The translations under genes and the position numbers were made by a program. From Psychroserpens sp. Hel_I_66 (GTDB lineage: Bacteria; Bacteroidota; Bacteroidia; Flavobacteriales; Flavobacteriaceae): a DNA stretch of 64,000 bases. Positions 53,141 through 62,097 of the stretch are shown in pieces; positions within the stretch are counted from its first letter, which is position 1, and each line of letters starts with the position of its first letter. The notes beneath the pieces were generated by a model, which was not told the origin of the DNA, did not search any database, and was given only the letters and a program-made list of their open reading frames with translations. Location of the stretch: assembly GCF_000799465.1 (NCBI RefSeq), contig NZ_JUGU01000001.1:2562501-2626500 (forward strand), given 5' to 3'.

Positions 53141-53545
53141 ATGAAACTCAATAAAATTTATAAACTGACTTTTTTTTTGATAATCACATTGACTTCTTGC
53201 TCAAATAATAGTTTGAAAAATGAAATTGAAGGACAATGGGCAATTAAAGAAATAACATATAGCGGAAAAAGTTACAAAGACCAAATGTATACTAACGCTC
53301 TGATTTTTAGAGAGAATAATGAAGTTTCTATTCCCGAAACTTTTCACTTTAAAAAAGACAAAAATGCTACTTGGAAAGTTTTAGAAAATAAAAACAGTAT
53401 TACGATTAATACTTCGACAACTGTATTTGATGACACTTTTGACGTGGAATTTACAAATCGAACGGAAAATGACCCACTCGGAATTATTTTAAAGTCTGAC
53501 ACTATTTATATAAAAGCATATAAACTATTAGATTTTCATCATTAA
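53141..53545 (+). CDS. Cassette 3 lipoprotein, unknown
   Basis: A 134-residue lipoprotein with signal peptide MKLNKIYKLTFFLIITLTSC; the lipid-modified cysteine is residue 20. The mature part (EIEGQWAIKEITYSGKSY to KAYKLLDFHH) is beta-rich, lipocalin-like in pattern. ATG 18 bp after the boundary; a TTG six bases earlier is a less likely start. Location at the envelope is likely; function unknown. Confidence 0.68.
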   Translation: MKLNKIYKLTFFLIITLTSCSNNSLKNEIEGQWAIKEITYSGKSYKDQMYTNALIFRENNEVSIPETFHFKKDKNATWKVLENKNSITINTSTTVFDDTFDVEFTNRTENDPLGIILKSDTIYIKAYKLLDFHH

Positions 53546-53583
53546 CGAGGATTATTAAACTGATTGAAAATAAAAAACTACTT

Positions 53584-53712
53584 ACAACACCGTATAAAAA
53601 AAATTGCTAGTTTTAGCTAAACCAAAGTTAGTTGCTCGTTTGCTAGCTTCTGATTTTCCTTCGGAAAATCCTCGCACACAAACACGCAACTTTCCTTATA
53701 CATAAACGTTGT
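53584..53712 (+). repeat. attC-like site 3 (129 bp)
   Basis: Arms ACAACACCGTATAAAA and CTTATACATAAACGTTGT; central hairpin GATTTTCC-TTC-GGAAAATC, which contains the CTTCGGAA octamer. Cassette 3 closes with TACTTACAAC against its opening GTTGTAAGTA. Confidence 0.85.
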
Positions 53713-53855
53713 AAGCAATTCCACTCATTACGGAAAAAGATTAATCACTTTAAGCTAAAGTTTAAGGAGGATATTAGAGAAAAAAAGCTGAAAATAAAAA
53801 TCACTGACATTTGATTTTCAACATATTATAAAAACGTTAGTCAGAATTAAAGTGA

Positions 53856-54305
53856 ATGCAAATGAAAGATTGGGAATTAGATAGAATTTACATCTGGATT
53901 AGAGCTGCTAGCATTTATGGAAAAAATAACGGTGTAAAGTTTCTGATTGACCTGAATGACAAATCGCTCTTTAATCTTATTTTAAAAGATAACGAATGGA
54001 AATGTGTTCTGAATCGAGAGATTGGAGTTAGATACTCAAAAGAGCAGATTGAAGTACTCGAGAGTAAAATAGAATCTCTAAAAGATAATCGGAATAAAAT
54101 TCTAGAATTTCCTAAACTCATCAAAAGTGAAATAGAGTATATAGAAAAAACTAAATTAGAACTCGAACGAAAGAAAAAGTATAAAGTCAAATTTGATTGG
54201 ATGAAGTATGATAAAATTATTTATGGAAATCCAGCAGAATTTGGAATTGAATGGTTAAAAGAAATTGGAATTGAAATTGAGGAACTTTCTAGAATCGGAT
54301 TCTAA
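53856..54305 (+). CDS. Cassette 4 protein, unknown
   Basis: A 149-residue charged, helical protein with a probable coiled coil in the centre (SKEQIEVLESKIESLKDNRN, about 66-110). There is a 148-bp leader between the cassette boundary (53708) and the gene, longer than in the other cassettes, so this cassette could have its own promoter; no TAnnTTTG box is evident in it. Alternative ATG six bases downstream. No family recognised. Confidence 0.55.
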   Translation: MQMKDWELDRIYIWIRAASIYGKNNGVKFLIDLNDKSLFNLILKDNEWKCVLNREIGVRYSKEQIEVLESKIESLKDNRNKILEFPKLIKSEIEYIEKTKLELERKKKYKVKFDWMKYDKIIYGNPAEFGIEWLKEIGIEIEELSRIGF

Positions 54306-54327
54306 AATCAAAAAATAAAAACTGCTT

Positions 54328-54455
54328 ACAACACCGTATAAAATTAATTGCTGGTTTTAGCCAATTTACGAAAGTCCTCGCGGACTTTCTATCTGTGATT
54401 TATTTGCTAAATTTAGTGCTTAAAACACGCAACTAATCTTATACATCAACGTTAC
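54328..54455 (+). repeat. attC-like site 4 (128 bp)
   Basis: Arms ACAACACCGTATAAAATT and CTTATACATCAACGTTAC; central hairpin GAAAGTCC-TCGC-GGACTTTC. Cassette 4 closes with TGCTTACAAC against its opening GTTGTAAGCA. The right end opens cassette 5 with the divergent core GTTACCACAC. Confidence 0.83.
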
Positions 54456-54462
54456 CACACAT

Positions 54463-54711
54463 TTGAGAAAAACGACAGTAATATCATCAAAATATACTAC
54501 TTCAAAAAAAATAAGTGCTTATTTAATTATTTTTGGATACGTAATATTTATTATTCCTTTTTTTCAAATATTTGGTGGAATTTTAATGTTACTTGGTTGG
54601 ATAATTAATATAAGAACGGATAGAAGTAATAAGAAAAAACTACTTTGGTCTATACCGCTTATTGCACATTTGATTTTAGTTTCAATAATCATCATACTAA
54701 ATCACATTTGA
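54463..54711 (+). CDS. Cassette 5 small membrane protein, unknown
   Basis: An 82-residue protein starting at TTG 54463, only 12 bp after the cassette boundary, with two transmembrane helices (about 16-45 and 60-82). It is the first of two genes in this cassette. Its stop codon overlaps the next gene's TTG by 4 bp (TTGA), so the second gene depends on translation of this one. No family recognised. Confidence 0.5.
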   Translation: MRKTTVISSKYTTSKKISAYLIIFGYVIFIIPFFQIFGGILMLLGWIINIRTDRSNKKKLLWSIPLIAHLILVSIIIILNHI

Positions 54712-55292
54712 AAAAGACATTCAAATTCATATCAAAAGTAATTTTCGGAATACTAATTTGGTTAATATTAGTCGATATACAATGGACTTTTTTCGACAGT
54801 CACTCAATCGAAAATTTGATTTTTATTGTGTTCGGAATTTTTCTTTTGTTGCTAATTATAAGCGGAATCTATTGGGTTTTTAAAAAGAAGAGAATATTGA
54901 AATTTGCTGGTTTCGGAACTTTGTACTTTTTAGCTTTTTCAATAACAATGATTTTAACAAATGTAGTTTACGGGAAAATTGCAGAAAGTCAATTTATAGT
55001 ATTACTAAAAGACATTGAGAAATATAAAATTGAGAAAGGTCAAATTCCAAAAGTATTATCGGATTTACCAACCGAACATTATAACGTTTATGGAATAGTT
55101 CCTCACGAATTTATTTACGAAGGATATAAACCGTTTATCTGGAATGGAATTGGATTTGACGAAAGCGAAATTGACAGCGAAACGGAGAAAATAGTCGGAT
55201 ATAAAACGCCGATGGGTTATACGAAATATCGAATCGCAGATGATGAAAATATTGATGATGTAATTGAAAACGTGATAAAAAACGTGTGGTAA
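54708..55292 (+). CDS. Cassette 5 second membrane protein, unknown
   Basis: A 194-residue protein starting at TTG 54708 (MKKTFKFISKVIFGILIWLI), with three hydrophobic helices in its first 95 residues and a soluble C-terminal part of about 95 residues (KDIEKYKIEKGQIPKVLSDL). The segment around KYKIEKGQIPKVLSDL resembles the pseudopilin-like region found in small flavobacterial membrane proteins, but the resemblance is weak. The translational overlap with the preceding ORF makes a functional pair likely. Confidence 0.58.
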   Translation: MKKTFKFISKVIFGILIWLILVDIQWTFFDSHSIENLIFIVFGIFLLLLIISGIYWVFKKKRILKFAGFGTLYFLAFSITMILTNVVYGKIAESQFIVLLKDIEKYKIEKGQIPKVLSDLPTEHYNVYGIVPHEFIYEGYKPFIWNGIGFDESEIDSETEKIVGYKTPMGYTKYRIADDENIDDVIENVIKNVW

Positions 55293-55482
55293 CAATGTAT
55301 ATAAAAAATAGCGCAAGATGTTACAAACACAAAGGTTCGGGCACTTTTTAGAGGTCGCCAAATTTTTAAATTTGGCTATATGAGAAAAGAAAGATAAATA
55401 GAAAAACTTAAAAATTCGGCTTGAGTTTAACCGAATGGATAGTGTGCAAATCAGCGCTACTTTTCATATACTCGACCGTTAG
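55289..55482 (+). repeat. attC-like site 5 (194 bp, long class)
   Basis: Outer arms GTAACAATGTATATAAAAAA and TTTTCATATACTCGACCGTT, a central hairpin GCCAAATTT-TT-AAATTTGGC and inner repeats such as AACCGAA. The 5' end pairs with GTTACCACAC, the opening of cassette 5. Confidence 0.83.
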
Positions 55483-55525
55483 CAAACATTAAAAACACAA
55501 ATAGTAAAGTAAAAAAATCAAATAA

Positions 55526-56587
55526 ATGAAAACATTTTTCTCTATTATATTCATTTTTTCGGCAATCATATCTGACCTCTATGCACAAACTACCGATGTC
55601 GTAACGGGCTTAAATGGTCCTGTTAGAATAGAACTTAAGGATACAGAACTATTTATTTCAGAGTTTGATGGAGAAATAATTTCTAAAATAAATATAAACT
55701 CAACTTTACCAACAACAGCAGAAGTTGTAACTGTTTTAAATAATCCTAATGGATCATCTAGCCCAGATGGATTAGCTTTCAATGGCAATACTCTTTACAT
55801 TGCAGAAACTAATACTTCCAAAATTTCTTCATTAGATTTAAGTTCAGGTTCACCAACACCAACAGACGTTGTAACGGGTTTAAATAATCCACGTGGTATA
55901 GTACTTTATGGAAGCAACCTATATATAACTAACGGAAATAAAATTTCAAAAATAGATATAAACTCAACTACACCAACAGCAACGGATGTAGTTACTGATT
56001 TAAATGGTGCGTTTGATATAATTATAAATGGAACTGAACTTTATATAGCAATAAGAAACGATGGAAAAGTTTCTAAAATAGATCTTGCAGAAACTAACCC
56101 AATTTTAATAGATGTTATTACTGGTTTAGATTTACCTCTTGGTATAGCTATCAATGGAACAGACCTATATATCTCTGAAACAATTGCAAATAAAATTTGT
56201 ATGGTAGATTTAAGTGCTGTCACGCCAATAGCAGTAGATGTTTTGACTGGATTAAATTCGCCTGTAGGAATAGAAATTATTGGAACAGAAATGTATATAG
56301 TAGAAACAGGTGCTAATAAAATCTCTAAAATATCGATAAATTCTTTATCTACAGAAGATTTTTTAACAAAAGATGACATTAAACTTTATCCAAATCCAAC
56401 ATCTCATTTTATCCAAATATCTGGATTGAATAAAACAGAAAATTATAAAATATATAACTCTTTAGGGCAAGAAGTGCTTGTTGGTGCAATTAACAGCAAT
56501 TATAGAATTGAGACTTTGCAATTAATTAATGGGTTATACTTCTTAGAATTTGACAATGGAAGAACTTTTAAATTTATAAAAGAATAA
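55526..56587 (+). CDS. Cassette 6: secreted beta-propeller with T9SS sorting domain
   Basis: A 353-residue exported protein with a signal peptide (MKTFFSIIFIFSAIISDLYA, cleavage near residue 20). It then has six or seven repeats of about 43 residues (such as NGTELYIAIRNDGKVSKIDL and NGTDLYISETIANKICMVDL) and a T9SS sorting domain (LYPNPTSHFIQISGL to FIKE). It has the same design and length as the chromosomal protein at 22355 but different codons and base composition. A T9SS substrate inside a cassette means the cargo assumes a host with T9SS. Confidence 0.83.
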   Translation: MKTFFSIIFIFSAIISDLYAQTTDVVTGLNGPVRIELKDTELFISEFDGEIISKININSTLPTTAEVVTVLNNPNGSSSPDGLAFNGNTLYIAETNTSKISSLDLSSGSPTPTDVVTGLNNPRGIVLYGSNLYITNGNKISKIDINSTTPTATDVVTDLNGAFDIIINGTELYIAIRNDGKVSKIDLAETNPILIDVITGLDLPLGIAINGTDLYISETIANKICMVDLSAVTPIAVDVLTGLNSPVGIEIIGTEMYIVETGANKISKISINSLSTEDFLTKDDIKLYPNPTSHFIQISGLNKTENYKIYNSLGQEVLVGAINSNYRIETLQLINGLYFLEFDNGRTFKFIKE

Positions 56588-56603
56588 ACAACCATAACGT
56601 TTG

Positions 56604-56794
56604 CTAACAACGTATATAGCTCATAGCTGGGCAGTTGCTTAATCGAAGTTAAGGCATATTTGGAAAGTCGCCAAATTTTTAAATTTGACCATTTCCAATA
56701 AAAAGATAAATAATAAAATTTAAAAATCTGGCTTGTGCTTAACCGAATAATTATCGCTAATTTGCACGCTACGAGCCATATACAAGACCGTTAG
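56604..56794 (+). repeat. attC-like site 6 (191 bp, long class)
   Basis: Arms CTAACAACGTATATAGCTC and GAGCCATATACAAGACCGTT; central hairpin CAAATTT-TT-AAATTTG. Cassette 6 closes with CGTTTGCTAAC against opening GTTAGCAAAC. Closely similar to site 11. Confidence 0.83.
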
Positions 56795-56814
56795 CTTTCA
56801 TTAAATAAAACTCA

Positions 56815-57141
56815 ATGGCATTACCAAAAAACAAAAATATTAGAAAAATTATGGTTAATGATATTGAATATTATTGGACAATCAGTTATGACGAAGATTA
56901 TGGATTGATTACTTGTAACGTAGGATTAGTTGACAAACCTAATTATAGATTTAGTTTCTCAAGAGGTGGAGATAAAACTCACATCCAATATATCCATAAT
57001 TCAATAGAAGAAAAAGATACTCTAAAAGCTATAACTCCTAATTTAGTCAGAAAAGCAATAGAATATGCAAATGAAAATCTGGATTGGAAAAACACAAAAA
57101 ATAGTAGTTTATCTTCTAACTCAGATGGATTTAATTGTTAA
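56815..57141 (+). CDS. Cassette 7 first protein, unknown
   Basis: A 108-residue soluble protein: a beta-rich first half (DIEYYWTISYDEDYGLITCNV) then a helix (TPNLVRKAIEYANENLDW). ATG 25 bp after the boundary. It is followed after 13 bp by the second gene of the cassette, so the two probably function together. No family recognised with confidence. Confidence 0.55.
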   Translation: MALPKNKNIRKIMVNDIEYYWTISYDEDYGLITCNVGLVDKPNYRFSFSRGGDKTHIQYIHNSIEEKDTLKAITPNLVRKAIEYANENLDWKNTKNSSLSSNSDGFNC

Positions 57142-57154
57142 TATCTAGAACATT

Positions 57155-57622
57155 ATGGCAAGTGGATTTATAATATTAAAAGACGGAAGATGTTTCGCAA
57201 GAAGATGGACAGGATATGATGAAATTATTCGAATAGCCATAATGGAACTGAAACTAATTCAAAATGGAGAGGAATTAGCAGACTGGCTAAAATTGCAAAT
57301 TCCAGACGCTCAAGATGACGAAAGTGCTGATGCAGGATGGGGATTTCACAACGCAAGAATTGACGATTGGATAAATAGAAAATTAGATTTAAGAAGTCTG
57401 ACAAAGGAAAATCAAAAATTATTATGGGCAGCAATACAAAACGGTAAAATTAATTTGATTGAGAAAGGGCAAGATTATTCTCCACTATCACTTGATTACT
57501 TCAACATATTTTATGAAATGTGTGAACTAGCCGAGAAAGGAGAACCGCCAATGGAATTAACTCATTGGAATAAGCTCGCGGATCCTTGCACTGAACAAAA
57601 CGGACCTGGGTGGGAAAAATAA
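57155..57622 (+). CDS. Cassette 7 second protein, unknown
   Basis: A 155-residue soluble acidic protein. It begins MASGFIILKDGRCFARRWTG, has a helical middle (DEIIRIAIMELKLIQNGEEL) and ends PPMELTHWNKLADPCTEQNG. The tryptophan-rich, acidic pattern suggests an immunity- or Smi1-like small protein, but I cannot confirm that. It shares its cassette with the ORF just upstream. Confidence 0.52.
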   Translation: MASGFIILKDGRCFARRWTGYDEIIRIAIMELKLIQNGEELADWLKLQIPDAQDDESADAGWGFHNARIDDWINRKLDLRSLTKENQKLLWAAIQNGKINLIEKGQDYSPLSLDYFNIFYEMCELAEKGEPPMELTHWNKLADPCTEQNGPGWEK

Positions 57623-57632
57623 AAACGAAAAG

Positions 57633-57824
57633 CTAACAATGGCTATAATTAATACGGGTTTTGGTGCTTAACCCAAAGTTTAGTGCTTTTAAACTAAGTC
57701 CGCCAAATCTTTTGATTTGGCTTTAAGTACAAAAAAGATAAAACAAAATAAAAAGTTTTGGCTAAGTGCTTAATCGAAAGTTCACTACTTTTAATTCCCG
57801 TACTAATCATAGCCGAAACGTTGT
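57633..57824 (+). repeat. attC-like site 7 (192 bp, long class)
   Basis: Arms CTAACAATGGCTATAATTA and TAATCATAGCCGAAACGTT; central hairpin CCGCCAAATC-TTTT-GATTTGGC. Cassette 7 closes with AAAGCTAAC against opening GTTAGCTTT. The arms vary from the other sites in a complementary way (GGCTAT and ATAGCC). Confidence 0.82.
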
Positions 57825-57843
57825 GAGCAAGCTGAACGAACCT

Positions 57844-58362
57844 ATGAAAATACTACTATTGATATTTGGAATTGTACTTTTTGGATGTTCTTGGTCTTCA
57901 AAAACAGAAAAGGAATCTTCAATATCTGAAAATTATTCATTCCAAAATATTGAGAAAGAAAACCCTAAAAAAATAGAACAAACAATCGACAGTATTTTGA
58001 GGTTTGACCAAATAGAAATTGGAAAAAGAACTCTATATACTGGTGGTGGAAAAACTGACAATGGAAAGACTAAAACTAACGGAATTTATATCAAAAAGGT
58101 TGCTGATAATAAGATTGAATATTCTTACTCTCAATTAATAAATTGGAAAAAAGAATTTGATTTAAATGGAATAGCCGAATTAATAAGTATTTCAGATTCT
58201 ATTGTAACAATTAAGGAACTGAAAGAACCAACTTATAAGTTTATTGATTCTGAAAATGACATCATTATTTACGTCACCAAAAACGAAAGAATTAATATCA
58301 CAAAAGCCAAAGTATTTAATAAAGCAGGAAAACAGCTTTCGGAATTAATGTATAATAAATAG
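57844..58362 (+). CDS. Cassette 8 lipoprotein, unknown
   Basis: A 172-residue lipoprotein with signal peptide MKILLLIFGIVLFGC, lipidated at C15. The remainder is mixed alpha/beta and charged, with no recognised domain. The ATG at 57844 lies 24 bp after the boundary; a longer frame from 57766 would start inside the attC-like site and is rejected. Confidence 0.65.
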   Translation: MKILLLIFGIVLFGCSWSSKTEKESSISENYSFQNIEKENPKKIEQTIDSILRFDQIEIGKRTLYTGGGKTDNGKTKTNGIYIKKVADNKIEYSYSQLINWKKEFDLNGIAELISISDSIVTIKELKEPTYKFIDSENDIIIYVTKNERINITKAKVFNKAGKQLSELMYNK

Positions 58363-58381
58363 AAAAGTGAAAAGCCAGCTC

Positions 58382-58509
58382 ACAACAAAGTATAAAAATA
58401 ATTGCTATTTTAGGCTTAACCAAAGGTCGTTGCACTTTTGTTACGTCTGATTTTCCTTCGGAAAATCCTCGCACACAAAACCGCAACTATTCTTATACCA
58501 AAACGTTGT
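58382..58509 (+). repeat. attC-like site 8 (128 bp)
   Basis: Arms ACAACAAAGTATAAAAATA and TTCTTATACCAAAACGTTGT; central hairpin GATTTTCC-TTC-GGAAAATC as in site 3. Cassette 8 closes with AGCTCACAAC against opening GTTGTGAGCA (nine of ten). Confidence 0.84.
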
Positions 58510-58531
58510 ATACAATAATCAAAAAATCAAA

Positions 58532-60550
58532 ATGGCAAAAAATGATAAAATACTAATTGATGGAATAATTGATGAAAGAATTGAACTGAACTTACCTTCA
58601 AATAAAAGAGATGAAGCGTTCGAGTATTTTTCATTTGAACAGATTTTAAAAGATTATGATTTATCTTCTGACGAAATTAAAAACGGTAGTGTTGATGGTA
58701 GAAATGATGGAGGAATTGATGGCTTTTTCATTCTTGTTAATGGACATTGTTTACAAGATCCTCTTTCATTCAATTGGCCAAAATCTGGTTCTATTTTAGA
58801 ATTATGGATAATAACTTGTAAACATCATGATACTTTTCGTCAAGCTCCTCTGGACAATTTAGTTGCAAGTATGACGGAATTACTTGATTTTTCAATAGAA
58901 AATAAAGACCTTAAAGTTGAGTATATTGATTTAGTATTAAAACTAAGAGAAAATTTAAAATTTGCCTATCGAAAGGTTTCACCTAGACTAAGTGAATTTT
59001 CAATTAATTTTTGTTACGCTTCTAGAGGCAACTCATCCGATTTAGGTGATTCAATTGTTTCAAGGTCTGAACAACTAATTCAAGTTGCCCAAGATTCATT
59101 TGGTAATTGTGTTTCAAAATTTCACTTTTTTGGTGCCACAGAACTAATCGATTTGAATAGAAAAATTCCAAACTTTACTTTAGAACTTCCTTTTAAAGAA
59201 GCTCTTTCAAGTGGTGAAAGATACGTGCTTCTTGTAAACCTAAATGACTATTTCAATTTTGTTTCTGATAATAATAAATTAAGACGTTATTTATTCGATT
59301 CCAATGTTAGAGATTTCATGGGCTTAAATAGAGTAAATGAAGATATTAAAGAAACTCTTAAAAATTTGGACTCTCCTGATTTTTGGTGGCTAAACAATGG
59401 AGTTACAATACTAGCGACTGGTGCTAGTGTAATTGGAAAATCAATTCAGATTCAAGATATCCAAATCGTAAATGGTTTGCAAACTACAGAATCTATTTTT
59501 AGGCATTTTCAAGCCAGTGGAACAGACCCAAAAAATAGATCAGTAATGGTTAAAATAATTGTTTCGAACGAAGATGAAGTTAGAGATACAATTATTCGTG
59601 CTACAAACAATCAAACTAATGTTGAACTAGCTTCCTTACATGCAACTGATAAAATTCAAAGAGATATTGAAGACGTGCTAAAGCTTAACGAAATTTACTA
59701 TGAAAGAAGAACAAATTATTATAAAAATCAAGGGATTCCAGTCAATCAAATTGTTACTCCATTATATCTAGCATCTGGTTTCATAAATTTCATTTTAAAA
59801 TCTCCTCATCAAGCAACTATGCTAAAATCTAGATTTATGAGATCAGAATCTTCATATAACGAAGTCTTTTCTCTCGAAACTGATTTAAAAGTTTGGCCAA
59901 AAATTGCTGAAGTCTTAAAAAAAACAGATACTTTTTTAGAAACAGTAAGACCAGGTCGAGGAAGTTCTCAAAGATTCTTAAAAACTAAAAGGCAATTTTT
60001 AAGTTTCCTTGTATTATCAAAGTCATTTGGAACTTTTAATTTTAGTGTAGGAGATTTGATTAGTTTAGATATATTAACTTTAGATAACACGATTTTTGAG
60101 GAAGCATGGGAATTGCTTGAATCCGTAAATTCTTCACCAAAAACATCAGAGATAAAAAGAAAAACCTATTTGATAAGAATCTGTGAAGCAGCCAAAAGAA
60201 AATGGTCGTTAAAAGGTTATGAGAGAATGAAAAAAGGTATGCCTCCAAAAGTTATAAAACAAATTGAAAAAAATCATTTCCCACCTAAGAAGAATCGAAT
60301 AACGTTGGAATTTGCAATGAAAGTGAATGATCTTCTTCCACCCCAACCTTGGAAACCGAATGTTGAATTAGAAATAATTAAAACCCTCAAATGCCATAGG
60401 AGAGAATACTTTGATGCTGTTGCAATTCTTATAGAAGAGGGAATAAGAAATTATCAAAAGGATGGAGTGGTTTATGACCAAGAAGGTAATGTTCTATCAT
60501 TTGACAAGGAAAGAGTGGATTCAGAAACTTTAGAATTATTTAGAATATAA
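58532..60550 (+). CDS. Cassette 9: AIPR family abortive infection protein
   Basis: A 672-residue protein of the AIPR family (abortive phage resistance). The hallmark regions are present: FWWLNNGVTIL (about residues 285-295) and DIQIVNGLQTTESIF (about 309-323). A nuclease-like region precedes it and a helical C-terminal part with WSLKGYERMKKGMPPK follows. AIPR proteins are linked to phage defence systems and often stand alone or beside restriction genes; their biochemistry is incompletely known. It is the largest cassette here (2181 bp). ATG 27 bp after the boundary. Confidence 0.85.
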   Translation: MAKNDKILIDGIIDERIELNLPSNKRDEAFEYFSFEQILKDYDLSSDEIKNGSVDGRNDGGIDGFFILVNGHCLQDPLSFNWPKSGSILELWIITCKHHDTFRQAPLDNLVASMTELLDFSIENKDLKVEYIDLVLKLRENLKFAYRKVSPRLSEFSINFCYASRGNSSDLGDSIVSRSEQLIQVAQDSFGNCVSKFHFFGATELIDLNRKIPNFTLELPFKEALSSGERYVLLVNLNDYFNFVSDNNKLRRYLFDSNVRDFMGLNRVNEDIKETLKNLDSPDFWWLNNGVTILATGASVIGKSIQIQDIQIVNGLQTTESIFRHFQASGTDPKNRSVMVKIIVSNEDEVRDTIIRATNNQTNVELASLHATDKIQRDIEDVLKLNEIYYERRTNYYKNQGIPVNQIVTPLYLASGFINFILKSPHQATMLKSRFMRSESSYNEVFSLETDLKVWPKIAEVLKKTDTFLETVRPGRGSSQRFLKTKRQFLSFLVLSKSFGTFNFSVGDLISLDILTLDNTIFEEAWELLESVNSSPKTSEIKRKTYLIRICEAAKRKWSLKGYERMKKGMPPKVIKQIEKNHFPPKKNRITLEFAMKVNDLLPPQPWKPNVELEIIKTLKCHRREYFDAVAILIEEGIRNYQKDGVVYDQEGNVLSFDKERVDSETLELFRI

Positions 60551-60563
60551 AAAATTACTGTAT

Positions 60564-60690
60564 ACAACAATGTATATAAAAAATAGGCGAAATAGTAATA
60601 AATTCAAGCCTTTTGGCTCGTATCAATCTTTGTGCTTAACTGAAAGTTTCGTGCTTCGTAACCGCCTACTTTTCATATACTAACCGTTGT
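60564..60690 (+). repeat. attC-like site 9 (127 bp)
   Basis: Arms ACAACAATGTATATAAAAAA and TTTTCATATACTAACCGTTGT; central hairpin AGCC-TTTT-GGCT. Cassette 9 closes with TGTATACAAC against opening GTTGTATACA. Confidence 0.84.
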
Positions 60691-60728
60691 AATACATTAA
60701 AAAACACGATTCGAGGAGAAAGTAAATT

Positions 60729-61244
60729 ATGAAAAAAAAACTGCTCAAAATAATAGATTCTGGCTATTTCATCTTCAAAAAAATCATTCCTCTCAAAACA
60801 TATAGATATGCAGTTTGTGGCGGAAGTAATTTAGTTTTAGATACTACTTTATATTTTATCTGTTTTCATTTCATTTTTGCTAAAGAAAACTTAGATTTAT
60901 TTATTCTCGTTTTGAGTCCACACATTGCTTCTTTGTTTTTTGTATTTCCTATAACTTTTTTTATCGGATTCTTATTAAACAGATTTATAGTATTCCCTGA
61001 ATCAAAATTATCTATGAAGACGCAGTTTTTAAGATATTTAACTGTTGGAATAATAGCTTTATTGATTAGTTACCTTTCAATGAAATTACTTGTCGATGTA
61101 TTCCTTTTTTATCCAACACCTTCTCGACTTTTGACAATTGTCATAACTGTCTTATTTAGTTATATAATGCAAAACAAATTTAGCTTTAAGATTGAATCAC
61201 AAACTAATAAAAGAATTGAAATCAAAAACATTATCGAATTATAG
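60729..61244 (+). CDS. Cassette 10: GtrA-like membrane protein
   Basis: A 171-residue protein with four transmembrane helices of the GtrA fold (about 30-52, 60-88, 104-124, 132-152; conserved YAVCGGSNLVLDTTLYF at the start of TM1 and NKFSFK at the end of TM4). GtrA-family proteins take part in moving lipid-linked sugars, for example during O-antigen glucosylation or teichoic and arabinogalactan synthesis. As cassette cargo it could modify surface sugars, a known phage escape route; that is inference. Confidence 0.78.
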   Translation: MKKKLLKIIDSGYFIFKKIIPLKTYRYAVCGGSNLVLDTTLYFICFHFIFAKENLDLFILVLSPHIASLFFVFPITFFIGFLLNRFIVFPESKLSMKTQFLRYLTVGIIALLISYLSMKLLVDVFLFYPTPSRLLTIVITVLFSYIMQNKFSFKIESQTNKRIEIKNIIEL

Positions 61245-61255
61245 GAAAACGTATT

Positions 61256-61448
61256 ACGACAAGGTATAAAAAACATAGGGCATTTGTGCTAAACCGAAAG
61301 GTCTGTGCATTTTAACAAAGTCCGCTAAATATAAAATTTGGCGTTTATAGTAGAAAAGATAAAAGCAAAATATTTATATTTAGCTAAGTAATAAACCGAA
61401 ACGAAAGTGCTTATCAACTGCCCTACGATTTCTTATACTGAACGTTGT
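61256..61448 (+). repeat. attC-like site 10 (193 bp, long class)
   Basis: Arms ACGACAAGGTATAAAAAACA and TTTCTTATACTGAACGTTGT; central hairpin CCGCTAAAT-ATAAA-ATTTGGCG (imperfect). Cassette 10 closes with TATTACGAC against opening GTTGTAATA, with one G-T wobble. Confidence 0.8.
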
Positions 61449-61466
61449 AAATAATGCGAAAAAAAA

Positions 61467-62078
61467 ATGACGCTCGAAGAAAAAATTAAGTTTTTAAAAG
61501 AGAATATTGAGCCAATTGATGACCAGATTTATGGAAATGGCTATCGAGCTTCTGCATATTTGACTGACGGAACTTATATTCCTTGTGTGCGTTTTAGAAA
61601 TCCAAAACCGCTAACGGAACTTGCAATCAGAAGATTTGACGAAGAGCGAAAAGGAAAAGGAATTTTTAGCAACAGTTCGGGATTTGGATATGAAGATATA
61701 GTTGAGAATTTTGTGGCGAAAAAAAACTCAATAAATGAATACGATATTGACCGAATAGAAAAAAGTCCGTTTGCTTTTCCAAAAGGTTTTCTTGGAAAAA
61801 TTCGTGGAGAAACCACAATGTCGTGGACTGGATTTTGTGTGAAAATGAATGACGGAAAAATATTCGGATTTGGGTCAAGTTTTTTATTTGATTTTTTTCA
61901 AATGCCCAAAAATTATGTTGCAGATGATATTACGGAAATTATAAATCATAGCTATATTTCCAAAGAAGGAACAATTAAAGAGCATAAAATCGGATTTTCA
62001 AGCCAACGAGAAGATTATGATTTAAGCGTAATTCACAGAGAAAGACCGTTTTTTGATTGTTATATTAAAGGATTATGA
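61467..62078 (+). CDS. Cassette 11 protein, unknown
   Basis: A 203-residue soluble protein (MTLEEKIKFLKENIEPIDDQ; a glycine-rich loop IFSNSSGFGYEDI in the middle; IRGETTMSWTGFCVKMNDGK before the last third). Mixed alpha/beta. No family recognised. ATG 23 bp after the boundary. Confidence 0.55.
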   Translation: MTLEEKIKFLKENIEPIDDQIYGNGYRASAYLTDGTYIPCVRFRNPKPLTELAIRRFDEERKGKGIFSNSSGFGYEDIVENFVAKKNSINEYDIDRIEKSPFAFPKGFLGKIRGETTMSWTGFCVKMNDGKIFGFGSSFLFDFFQMPKNYVADDITEIINHSYISKEGTIKEHKIGFSSQREDYDLSVIHRERPFFDCYIKGL

Positions 62079-62097
62079 TTGTGCGAAAGCACTATTT

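Noticed and set aside
57766..57843. Upstream start for the cassette 8 lipoprotein
   Set aside because: The extra codons lie within attC-like site 7, and the signal peptide begins only at 57844.
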